From assembly GCA_037893245.1 (NCBI GenBank), contig JBAIAA010000259.1, positions 502,001-566,000 of the forward strand: a stretch of DNA of 64,000 nucleotides. The letters are read 5' to 3'. The notes under the pieces were generated by a model. It saw nothing but the letters and a program-made list of their open reading frames with translations, had not been told where the DNA came from and ran no database searches. Each line of letters starts with the position of its first letter. Position 1 is the stretch's first letter. Positions 31,063-41,583 of the stretch are shown here, in pieces. A program made the position numbers and the translations under genes. Source of the DNA: Crossaster papposus (taxonomy: Eukaryota; Echinodermata; Asteroidea; Velatida; Solasteridae).

Positions 31063-32760
31063 AATATTCATTTTCCGAGGCAGCCATTATTTCGCTAGAA
31101 ATTGAAAAAATGCTTCAAAAGGAGCCATTGTAGAGACATGCCACAGTAAGGGCGAATTTATTTCTAACATTTTTTCTCAGACCCCCCAAAAGACGGGTCA
31201 TTCCGCCCCATTATTAATCTCAGAGGGCTGAATGCGTTTGTACAATACACGCATTTCAAAATGGAGACCATTCAATTATTATTACAGCTAATCCGCTCTA
31301 ACTGGTACATGGCATTAATCGATTTGAAGGACGCATATTTTTCAGTGCCAGAACATAGAAAATTCCTGCGTTTTGTCTGGCGTACAAAAGTGTATGAGTT
31401 TACATGCCTCCCTTTTTGGCTGTCATGTGCCCCCCGTGTATTTACTAAGGTTTTGAAACCTTTAGTTGCGTCATTGAGACGCATGGAGCACGAGTCTTGT
31501 GATTACATAGACGACTCGTTACTAATCGGCACAACTTTACAATAATGCTTAGATAATGTACAAGCAAGAATTACGCTTACCGAAGCGCTTGGGTTTTATT
31601 CAATGCCGATAAATTGGTAACTAAACCCTCCAATGAGATAACCTTTCTTGGGTTTGTATTGAATTCTATTCACATGGCCATTTCTATACCGCCTACCAAG
31701 GCAACTCATGTAGTTAACATAACAAAACTACTTGCAGCAACTCGCTTTAAAGTCCGGGAAGTTGCGCAAGTGATTGGTATCTTAGTCTCATGTGAATTAG
31801 CAGTACCATATGACACGCTCTTCAGGGGAGCCATAGAGAATGATAAGACTCAAGCTCTAGCCAAAATCAATGGCGACTTTGATTCCACGATGGCCTTGTC
31901 AGATTTAGCTAAGTCAGATTTAGACTGGTGGAAAACCAATATACCACATGCATCCGCCCCTATACATCGTGAGTTGCCCAGGGACCTTATTCACGAAGCA
32001 TCCGCTATTACCGGGTCCGTAACAGCCTTTGCGGATGGCCTAACGGATACGTTAGAATTGCGCTACGCCGTAATCACGAAAGGTTCCGTTGTGCTACAGT
32101 CACACGGTCAAATACGTATGCTGCGGATTTTTTATATTTTTTATCCGCAGAAAATCACTTAAAAACTGCGCAGAAAAGTTAAATTAGCCATGAAATACGG
32201 ATAATTGCGGATGAATTACGGATAAATACCGACATTTACGCCTAAATGAAAAACAATTGCGGCAGGTGACATCTAATTTTTACGGATGCTGCGGATAGTT
32301 ACGGATGACTTTCGGATGACTTACGGAGACTTGCAGAGACTTACGGGGAGATACGGAGACTTACGGAAAGATGCGGTTTACTTTCGCGTCCGCATTCTCC
32401 AATTTTCATCAGCAGCGGACGCGACGCCATTTCAGTCGCATTTTTGATGCCAAGAGGACAAGTTCTGCTTTATTTTTCACAAATATATATAGATTGTGTA
32501 GGACTGTCTACAAGATGTCTGCGGAAGAAATACGGATAGTTTACGGAGAGTTACGTATATTACGGATAATTACAGATGCATTGCGGATTTTTATCCGCGG
32601 GAAATTTAAAAAATATTTTGAGATTGTTAAAATCCATTACGGATAGATACGGATTCTGCGGATTTGTTACGGACAAAAATCCGCAGCGTCCGCAAGATCC
32701 GTATATGACCGTGTGACTGTAGCATTAGGTATCGGTAAAATTGCGGAGCTTCGCTAATAA
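31063..32760 (+). pseudogene. Reverse transcriptase/RNase H of the DIRS/Ngaro-like element
   Basis: Blocks in order are GEFISNIFS, then one frame over DPPKDGSFRPIINLRGLN, FKMETIQLLLQLIRSNWYMA, LIDLKDAYFSVPEH, YEFTCLPFWLSCAPRVFTK and the catalytic CDYIDDSLLIG (about 31500). The thumb follows (EITFLGFVLNS, FKVREVAQVIGIL), and then ITGSVTAFADGLTD as the start of RNase H. A stop at 31543-31545 and frame changes disable it. A TA-flanked MITE (32097-32719) interrupts RNase H; the frame continues in register on the other side to a stop at 32754-32756. Confidence 0.85.
32097..32719. mobile_element. TA-flanked MITE (Tc1/mariner-like termini)
   Basis: The inverted ends CAGTCACACGGTCA are flanked by TA (32095-32096 and 32720-32721). 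Excising the element with one TA rejoins the host RT/RNase H frame. The interior is a mosaic of TTACGGA and TGCGGAT motifs without an ORF. Confidence 0.88.
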
Positions 32761-34789
32761 TGGGGGTGTCGTTCAACGAGCTGTTCGGGTGAATGAAGCG
32801 CATTTGTGAATATGTAACAATAATTTATAAGAGCGTAAAATAGAAATGTAGTCGAATTGTTATGAATCCAAAATACATATGGTAGCTGATTGCGGTCTAT
32901 ATTTCAAATTCTTGGCAAAAAAAGATGAATTTCCACAGTGCACTGATTATTTTCTAAAACTAAGGAACGATTTCGTGAACTTCTTCTGTGAAAGGCATCA
33001 TACCAATCTATTCTCTTTTTGGTTAAAAACATGTGAAATTAAGAAGTTGACTTAAATCACCAAAAACATAATCTGATAATAAACAGCATTTTACGGGAAG
33101 GGCGGTATAATGAACTGCAACAAATTATATTTAGCAAAACCACATCAATTAATTTCTTGCCAACGCGGAGCAACCTAGACTGTATAATTATATACCATGG
33201 CCTATTGTCAAACAGACTGATTTCAAAGGCAGATTTCGAGGGTGGTGTACATCTTACACTATCGGAAACAGTCTTCGATTAACACAATCCGGCATCCAAA
33301 CAAATTTACAGTCAAATTTACAAATTTGAGTAATAGCAACGACAACAAAAATCAGGAGAAGACCGATATTATCACTTTCGGGGATTTTTAAAAAGCCTAT
33401 AAAGTTTTAACTAACGATTTATGAAGAAGAAATAAATCGACCGGCAACATATTTTTTTGTGTACAATGCCATATCTCGAAATGGCATTTGCCTACTTCCG
33501 CCTGGTTTTGGCCTGGTGGGTCACATATACATACACTTGTAGGCCTTCTTCTGACACCGTAAACACATACCTTCGCTATGCAGGCACTGCCACCTCATTT
33601 CCTCATCTGCCAAATTGAAAAGTTCCCTCGATGTTCTGGTGTTAGCAGCCATGTCAAAGGGGGTACGCAGAATCGCCTACTAATGTGATCATCGTTTGCA
33701 AGACCATTGGCTAGTTGGTGGTTGCTCTTTTGCAGACGTGTTCTGCGGATGCGCTATTATGCGGATACTTATGCGGATACAAACTCGATACGTAACGGAT
33801 GCGTTAAAGCGTGCGGATGCATTGTGAATAAGGTCCCAGATTTCAATCAAATGTGGCATGTGTAATCGTGCCAAAGGTGAGGTGTTGAAGTCAAAAGTAA
33901 TTTAAGGTCAGTGGTAAAAAAAGGTTTAAATTGTAACAATGGTCTTATTTGGGTTTTATCGCTTTCACCTGGGTAATACTGTATATAAATATGGGTAACT
34001 AAGGGTGAAAACGACGGTTTATAGAAGGGATACCAGAAAAAAAAGAGACAAAGCAGAAAACGGAGGGGAAAACTAAGAACACAAAATGGCATTGCATGGC
34101 AACATACGGCTCGGGCTAGAGAGAGATGAACAATTAATGAAGAGGCTTTTCTCCAGCTGTGGAGCGAAATAGAAATAATGGGAGTTTGCATGCGAGGGTG
34201 GTTTTAATATGTGCAAGTACGGTTCTTTTGGCTTAATTGAAAAGGGATCCAGGTGCGTTGTTGGCGAACCCCTTGGCAAGTGCTCCATATCTCCGGTCAG
34301 ACCTCGGGACTCCAAGCAAATAGTCTGAGTATGTCAACAAGTCCAGCAACACTCTAACTAGCATGGGTTTAAACAACTGTAATTGTTTTGCACCCTTAAG
34401 ATCCTTCCCCAGGAAAAGGTTTTTCACCTCGCAATATGTTAAGCGCGGAGGGTTTGTTTTGTACCATCTGAAATTCTCCTCTTCGATTTGGGGGGCTAAA
34501 GAGTGAGTTACGGCTCGTAGATGTTGGTAGCGTTATTGGTTTGAGTTTTAGCGCCTTGAGCAGCGTGTGCCTGTAACTTAGGCGGATGGCAGCCTCGCGG
34601 CACGTTTCTTAGTGCTGGCAGGCTTATGAGTGCAGTCATTTGAACGCATTTACGCACAGAAATGATGCGCATTGTTGTTTAGCATCAGGTTCATCAGTCG
34701 GAGGACAGCTACTCCCAGTTACACGTTCGTGGCTCTTTTTGGTGGCGCGTATAATGCAGAAAGGCGTGACCGACTTCTGTCTGTCGAGT
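32761..34789. other. Intergenic sequence, no gene seen
   Basis: The longest minus-strand ORF (33847-34191) has no recognisable family. GCGGATAC-like motifs occur at 33745-33820. Confidence 0.4.
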
Positions 34790-35910
34790 TGTAAAATGCA
34801 CAATTTTACTCTTGACTAGCGTGGTTAAGATCAGAGGACGGGCCTCTACATAAGAGAGAACAATGGATGGGCCCTGTGTGTTCAATTGCAACCTAACATG
34901 GTTAAGATAATAAGTTTTGCAGTGGACGGGCCCTGCGTTTTGGTTTTTAATCTAATGTAGTTAAGATCAGAGGATGAGAGATAGTTATAAGTTACGCAGC
35001 GGACGCGCCCTGTGTACTGAATTTAAATCTAACATTGTTAAGATCAGACGATAAGAGATAAGTAACGCAGTGAACAGGCCCTGTGTGTTGAATTTAAATC
35101 TAGCAAAGATCAAAGGATAAGAGAGAATAGAAGTAACGCAGTGGATGGGCCATGCGTGTTGAATTTAAATCTAACATTGTTAAGATTATAGAATAAGAGG
35201 AATTAGAAGTTGCGCAGTGGATGATCCCTGCGTGTTGAATTTAAATCTAACATTGTTAAGATTATAGAATAAGAGGAATTATAAGTTGCGCAGTGGATCC
35301 GGTCCCTGCGTGTGGAATTTAAATCTAACATTGTTAAGACTATAGAATAAGAGGAATTAGAAGTTCCGCAGTGGATGGGCCTAGCGTGTTGAATTTAAAT
35401 CTAACATTGTTAATATTATATAATAAGAGGAATTCGAAATTGCGCAGTGTATGGGCCCTGTGTGTTAAATTTAAATCTAACATTGTTAAGATTATAGAAT
35501 AAGAGGAAATATAAGTTGCGCAGTGGATGGGCCCTGCGTGTTGAATTTAAATCTAACATTGTTAAGATCAGAGGTTAAGAGGGAATAGGAGTTACGCAGT
35601 GGACAGGCCCTGTGTGTTGAATTTGTAATCTAACATGTTTATTATTAGATCAGAGGTGCGTGGGGCCTCCGCGTGAGAGACAATATAAGTTCCGCGTGGA
35701 CGGGCCCTGCGTGTTAAATTTGGATGTAACTGATTAAGATCAGAGGACGGGCCTCTGCATTTGAGACAAAAGGAGTTTCGCAGTGGATAGGCCCTGCGTG
35801 TTAAATTTAGAATTTAACTGATTAAGATCAGAGGACGGGCCTCTGCATGAGAGACAAATAGAAGTTCCGTAGTGGATAGGCCCTGCGTGTTAAATTTGAA
35901 TTTAACTGAT
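34790..35910. repeat. About 76-bp satellite (TGAATTTAAATCTAACATTG units)
   Basis: CTAACATTGTTAAG recurs at 35171, 35247, 35325, 35401, 35477 and 35552, a 75-78 base period. More diverged units extend to both sides (GATCAGAGGACGGGCCTC type). Roughly fourteen units are present. Confidence 0.88.
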
Positions 35911-36585
35911 TAACCATAACCCCCTAGGTCCTACTTTGGGCTAAAGAACTGCTGCAAAACTGCCGTTTTCAACGTATAGATGAATCCATTCAAACATACA
36001 TGGGCATTGTGGGCCAGTAGCCCTGTATCCCTATAGTAAATTAACGTCACATGGTCTTCCTGAGAATGAAACAACCTTTTCTTTGTATTGTTATATGTAT
36101 GTGTGTGAAAAAGTGCCTGAGTAAAGTGGTAATGGCAATAATTACAATAAATTAGACTGTACAAAAATTAGACTGTACACAAATATATTAACTGTACACA
36201 GTTACAGTAGGCTTTGACCCACAGGAGGAAATCTGAGGAAACGGGGCGCTTTATGTATGGAACTCGGCGTCGAGAAAAGTCCCACACGCAGCATTTATCT
36301 TTTTTGTTTTTGTTCTGCGCGTATTTGCGAACTTGTGAAGCTCATCTGCAAAATTAATTTATCAACTAAATGAACATCGTTCAAGGTATGGGGCGGTCTT
36401 GTAGGTTCATTCAGGACGCATTTCCCAGTTCCGCGCTATTTTGCTTCCCGGGCTCGTTTGGCGTCTGCAAGTCTATCGAGATGTTCCCGAAGGCGAGGGC
36501 GGAGTTCTAAGCGAGGAGTGACGACACGAGACCCCAACATAATATACCCGTCATTGACGCTCCTTGGCACCGTGGAGTATGGAAA
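35911..36585. other. Intergenic sequence with a possible short minus-strand coding block
   Basis: On the minus strand about 36600-36437 is open and reads GYIMLGSRVVTPRLELRP and LREHLDRLADAKRAREAK before a stop. The composition is protein-like, but no family or splice site is recognisable. It could be a terminal exon of an unknown gene. Confidence 0.3.
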
Positions 36586-36989
36586 ATGTACATGTATGTT
36601 CAAGATATCTTGAAGGTCGCAATTGCGCCGGATGGTTCGAACTGCCGCTCATTAGGTAGTATTCCGCGCCCTAATAACTATCGGCTTTTGATGCCTCGGT
36701 ATGTAGGGCTATCCGCCCTCTGCCCACCTACAGTGTCAAACTGCAACGCGCTACTCGCAAATGTCGGATATTCAAACTCGGGGGCTGGTCCTTCAGAACC
36801 TGCCTCCGCCGATCTGGTTAGCATCGATAGTCTGAATGGCTTCGCCGCCCCCGTCGACAAGGGGCGACTTTCAAATACAAGTTGGTTTTCATTGCACGCA
36901 TTTCCACCGCGTCTGTCAAATAATACGTCAGCGTTTACGGCAAAACGCCATCAGATAGGCGGGGAGTTCTCCGCTTTACCGGATGGATG

Positions 36990-37315
36990 GTGGCGTCGTG
37001 CGTGTGGCGATGTGCGTGTGGCGTTGTGCGTGTGTATATGTGCGGGTGGCGTCGCGCGGGTGGCGTCGCGCGGGTGGTGTCGTGCGGGTGGCGTCGCGCG
37101 GGTGGCGTCGCGCGGGTGGCGTCGCGCGGGTGGCGTCGTGCGAGTGGCGTTGTGCCATGCCGACGGCGTCATGCGGGCGGCGTCGTGCGTGTGTCGCGTT
37201 GCGTCGCGGGGCGACGCGGTACGGGCGACGCGGTACGGGCGATGCGGTACGGGCGACGCGGTACGGGAGACGCGGTACGGGCGACGCGGTACGGGCGACG
37301 CGGTACGGGTGAGGT
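36990..37315. repeat. GC-rich 14-bp minisatellite, two unit types
   Basis: The left part is built from GGCGTCGCGCGGGT units and the right part from GCGGTACGGGCGAC units, both 14 bases, with variants. It gives long Arg/Gly or Ala/Arg/Thr frames on both strands. The 317-codon plus-strand frame 36586-37539 runs through it and is probably fortuitous. Confidence 0.88.
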
Positions 37316-37387
37316 ATGGGTGGTATTTGGGGCGAGATAGTGTGGGAATGGGTGAGGCTTTGTGGTCCTGGTTCGGAGCGAAGAATC

Positions 37388-37795
37388 TCCCCATATCTAA
37401 AATTCTAGTATATATTCTGGGGCCCGAACAAAGCAGCAGTGAAAATAAAGTACTATTTGCACTGCGGCGAGTGAGGGCGCAAGATAATATACTGTCAGTG
37501 TTAAGTCTGGTTGGCGCAAGGATGAACGGTAATTTGTAGCCGGTAGGTACAAGTGAAACTTTATGTGTACTTCAATAAATCTGGGCCCAGACTGGAGTGG
37601 ACAGCAGCTGTTACTTACACTTTTTCTTTCTTTTTTTCCTTTTCTCTCCCCTTCCTTTACCACCCTACCGCCTTACCACCCTATGTTGGTTTGTTCGGGC
37701 TCCGGTTTCTTCTCTCGAATCTTCCCATATCTAAAATTCTAGTATAGATTCTGGGGCCCGAACAAAGCAGCTGTGCAAATAGAGTACTATCATCA
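37388..37795. repeat. Direct repeat pair around TCTAAAATTCTAGTAT
   Basis: About 75 bases at 37388-37462 (CCATATCTAAAATTCTAG, then TTCTGGGGCCCGAACAAAGC) recur at 37724-37792. The 250 bases between them include a pyrimidine-rich stretch. Confidence 0.8.
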
Positions 37796-38079
37796 GTTTG
37801 TGTAGCTGGATGCCCCTTGGAAAAAATGAGGTAAATGATTACCAATCTGGAGCAACTAAATTGGCCAGGGGGCGACTTAATTGATATAATTCCAGCTCGG
37901 ACCAGATAGACATTTTCTTTATTGTCTTTGTCTAATGATCCCCCCTAAGTATTCGAATTATGCATTATCACGTGAGGGATATAATGCAGTGATCATCCAC
38001 TATTGAAAATACGAAGTGGAGAAATTAACTGAGAAAAGGAAAACGTTTAGATAAATTCCAAAGTATAGTAAACAAATGT
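37796..38079. other. Intergenic sequence, nothing recognised
   Basis: No gene or repeat identified. Confidence 0.4.
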
Positions 38080-38128
38080 CACCTTCGTAATACCGGACCG
38101 GCGCTCTACCAACTGAGCTATCTTGCCC
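38080..38128 (-). repeat. tRNA-like 5' half (minus strand)
   Basis: The minus strand reads GGCAAGATAGCTCAGTTGG and GTAGAGCGCCGGTCCGG, a tRNA D-arm and anticodon arm. The 3' half is missing at this site. It is likely tRNA-derived repeat material. Confidence 0.6.
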
Positions 38129-38368
38129 TATGTTGGCGGTCTCCCAAATTGTCAGTATCTTTGTTTGAGCTAGGCGCTAGTCAGAAGTCATAAACACCAG
38201 AATGCCGCGTGGGGATCACGCCCAATTTTACGATATAACCTGGGAAGCGACATTGTATGATCACTTAATGAGGATACGACTTTGTATCTTATATTGCACA
38301 AACAAAAAACACAAGGGAAACTAACAAGGTAAATTTGCATAAATTTCAAAGTGACTTGGCAAAGAAAC

Positions 38369-38424
38369 TGACAAGGCGGGATTCGAACCAGCGACCTCCG
38401 GAACACCGGACCGGAGACCACCAA
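38369..38424 (-). repeat. tRNA-like 3' half (minus strand)
   Basis: The minus strand ends GGTTCGAATCCCGCCTTGTC, a T-arm and acceptor 3' side, immediately next to and opposed to the plus-strand copy at 38429. Confidence 0.6.
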
Positions 38425-38428
38425 CATC

Positions 38429-38499
38429 GGATAGCTCAGTTGGTAGAGTGCCGGTCTGGTATTCCGGAGAACGTAGGTTCGAATCCCGCCTTGCCAATT
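38429..38499 (+). tRNA. tRNA-like sequence, probable pseudo-tRNA/SINE head (GGT anticodon)
   Basis: It has box A ATAGCTCAGTTGGTAGAG and box B GGTTCGAATCC. The anticodon loop CTGGTAT gives GGT (Thr). The 5' acceptor strand does not pair well with the 3' side (CTTGCCA), and the T-stem is imperfect. With the half-copies nearby this argues for repeat-derived pseudo-tRNA rather than a functional gene. Confidence 0.5.
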
Positions 38500-38749
38500 T
38501 CTTTGTTCACTTTGAGAAACCTTGCGAGATTTATCGACGAATCGCGGCAACTCTATTAATGTGCCACTGGACATGTCTTGTGTCGCTATCAAAGACCATA
38601 GAGCGCCGCGCAGCGGCGCAAGACAGTTTACTGTGTACTAAACGCCCATTGGCTGATGGTAGTACGTCATGGAGCCGATCGGCCGCCCTTTTGGGAAGCG
38701 AACTTGTGTGTGACACATCGCCCCACGTGTAGTTTGCGTTTGGTTTTAA

Positions 38750-40128
38750 CTAGCAGGATGCCGCGCTTCACGCGGCACCTGCTAGCTGGGTGAAATCGTA
38801 ACTTATAGATACACCTTGTTGACGTCTTAAAAACATAATGGATTGTATGACAAACAAATCGCGAAACTTAGCGAGTAGAGTACCAGCTAGAAAGTATTTC
38901 GAGCGCACGAAATTTTTTCGAGCTCACGAACAGGTTTTGTCGAGCGCACGAAGTCATTTCGTGGCCACGAAAACATTTCGAGCTCACGAAATAAGTTATT
39001 TTGAGTGCACGAAAAAACACCAAATTATTTCGTAACGGTGATTTGTATTCGTCATATGTTCCTTTAGGGGCTCCGTAGAATACCATTGACTCTGAATGAA
39101 AACAATCTTTGTAAAAATACTCCCGACTTCCGAACTAATAATACTCAATAGGCAGTCCGTCTTCGCTTCGGGATTTCTGATTTACATCATCGTGAAAATC
39201 ATGATTAAAAAACACACCAGACCGGCCCTCTGACAGTGCGCCCTCAACTGACGTAATGCAGTCACGTTTCTAAATTGCATATTCATATCCACGATTGACA
39301 TACAATTTCGCGACATTTTTGCACGATGAACGTTAACATTTGCGCAATAGCGATATGTTTCGGAGTGTTTTTACAGAGATAATGTTGTAATATTTAAGTA
39401 TTGACAATGTGAAAGAGAGAAATCTGTCCAAAAGGCAACACGAAAGAAATTAATCATTGTTTTTAAGTTCCCAAACTGTGACTGAAAGTGGTCGGCAGGC
39501 TTGGATTCGAAGCCGAAAACGAAGCTGGCGCTCAAACTCCGCAATATTAACCAAGGGAGTACACACTAAAATAACTCGGGATGCGCCGCCCAATCGCGAA
39601 TAACAAACTCGGCAACAACTCGGCCACCGAGCGAGCAAGGCGGATATACAATTAATTTGCGAAGGCTTCGTGTAGCGCAATAGCTGCCCCTTAATCGCGA
39701 ACAGCCAAGAATTCGGCAACCGAGTTACGGTATACGATTTCGGGAAGGCTTCGGTCGACGGAACTCCGGCAAGGACAATGCAAAAACAATGCAATAGTTT
39801 ACGCAAAAATGCCCACACACATCAACATGCAATCGAAAAGCGACTGCACGTTTATCAGTAACGTCTGTTTCTCCTAAATCTCACCACGGACGAATACGAG
39901 GTTTTTTTAAAAATCTTATTCCCCGGGGGATTCGTCGTCGCGAACGATCTGGCACCCCGCCGCACCGACGCCGGCGGCACAAACGCGCGGCGACGAGTCG
40001 CCCGACCAAAAGCGCCGCGTCATTCCAACATGGCAAGGCCCTGTGTTTCCAAGATGGCGCGGCCCTGTGTTCCAAGATGGCGGCGCCCAGGGACAAGATG
40101 GCGAATTTAACATCTTTTATAGTATAGA
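38750..40128 (-). mobile_element. Non-autonomous Helitron, tandem copy 1
   Basis: Read on the minus strand it starts TCTATACTATAAAAGATG (from 40128) and ends with a GCCGCG/CGCGGC hairpin, a short spacer and CTAG at 38750. The host base after CTAG is T, as expected for insertion between A and T. It is 1379 bp with no Rep/helicase ORF. TC start, CTAG end and a 3' hairpin are the defining Helitron features. Confidence 0.88.
38890..39030. repeat. Cluster of 14-bp palindromic motifs in the Helitron
   Basis: Six to seven near-palindromes of the form TTCGNNNNNNCGAA occur about every 20 bases, including the perfect TTCGTGGCCACGAA. The block recurs in the other two copies (about 40285-40405 and 42020-42145). 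Confidence 0.8.
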
Positions 40129-40133
40129 TAAGA

Positions 40134-41583
40134 CTAGCAGGATGCCGCGCTTCGCGCGGCACCTGCTAGCTGGGTGAAATCGTAACTTAATATAGATACA
40201 CCTTGTTGACGTCTTAAAAACATAATGGATTGTATGACAAACAAATCGCGAAACTTAGCGAGTAGAGTACCAGCTAGAAATTATTTCGAGCGCACGAAAT
40301 TATTTCGAGTTCACGAACAGATATTCTTGGAGCGCAAGAAGTCATTTCGTGGCCACGACAACATTTCGAGCTCACGAAATAAGTTATTTTGAGTGCACGA
40401 AATAAAATACTCAAATTATTTCGTAACGGTGATTTTTATTCGTCATATGTCCCTTTAGGGGCTCCGTAGAAGACCATCGACTCTGAATAACAAACAATCT
40501 TTGTAAAAATACTTCTTGACTTCCGAACTAATAATACTCAATAGGCAGTCCATCTTCGCTTACATGCTGCCTGCGTCTCGTGATTTTTTAACAGGAATCG
40601 TACGGGAAACAATACGAACCACTTCGGGATTTCTGATTTACATCATCGTGAAAATCCTGATTAAAAAACCCAACAGGCCGGCCATCTGACAGTGCGCCCT
40701 CAACTGACGTAATGCAGTCACGTTTCTAAATTTGCATATTCATATCCACCATCGCCATACAATTTCGCGACATTTTTGCGCGATCAAAGTTGAAATTGAG
40801 GCAATAGCGATATGTTTCGGAGTGTTTCGAGACAGATAATGTTGTAATATTTGAGTATCGACGATGTGAAGCAAAGACATTTGCCCAAAAGGCAACACGA
40901 ACGGAATAAATCATTTGTTAACGTTCCCAACCTGTGACTGAAACGTGGTAGACGCGCACGAATTCGAACCCGAAAACGAAGCCGGAGCTCAACTGGTACT
41001 ATGTTTACTCCGCAGTAAACCAAGGAAGTATAAATCGGGGCACCAGCTCAAATAACACGTGACGGGGCCGCCCAATGGCGAATAACAAACTCGGCACCAA
41101 CTCGGCCACCGCGCAAGCAAGGCGGATACAATTAATTTGCGAAGGCTTCGCGTAACGCATGTAGCCGCCGCTTAATCGCAAACAGCCAACAATTTGGCAA
41201 CCGAGTTACGGTAGTACGATTTCGGGAAGGCTTCGGCCCGAACTCCGGGCAAGGACAATGCAAAAATAACGCAATAGTTCACGCAAAAAGGCCCACAGAC
41301 ATCAACAGGCAATCGAAAAGCGATTACGCGTTTATCGGTAACGTCCGTTTCTTTTAAATCTCACTTCGGACGAATACGATTTTTTTTTAAATCTTATTCC
41401 CCGGGGGATTCCCCGTCGCGAACGATCCGGAACCCCGCCGCACCGACGCCGGCGGCACACACGCGCGGCGACGAGTCGCCCGACCAAAAGCCAACATGGC
41501 GCCAACCATGCGCCAAGATGGCGCGGCCCTGTGTTCCAAGATGGCGGCGCCCAGGGACAATTTAACATCTTTTATAGTATAGA
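40134..41583 (-). mobile_element. Non-autonomous Helitron, tandem copy 2
   Basis: Same termini and hairpin (GCCGCGCTTCGCGCGGC). It is separated from copy 1 by five bases (40129-40133) and abuts copy 3 directly. It is 1450 bp. Confidence 0.88.

Larger units (their letters stand above)
30110..32760 (+). mobile_element. Decayed DIRS/Ngaro-like retrotransposon, interrupted by a MITE
   Basis: A Gag-like segment (30262-30562), a connector and a reverse transcriptase/RNase H (31063-32096, resuming after the MITE at 32722) are in order. Frameshifts and stops show it is dead. No recombinase or terminal repeats are recognisable. The acidic minus-strand ORF at 30101-30328 is probably not a gene. Confidence 0.75.

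Noticed and set aside
36586-37539. 317-codon plus-strand ORF as a gene
   Set aside because: About a third is 14-bp minisatellite and no domain, splice or homology support is visible; kept only as a low-interest observation.
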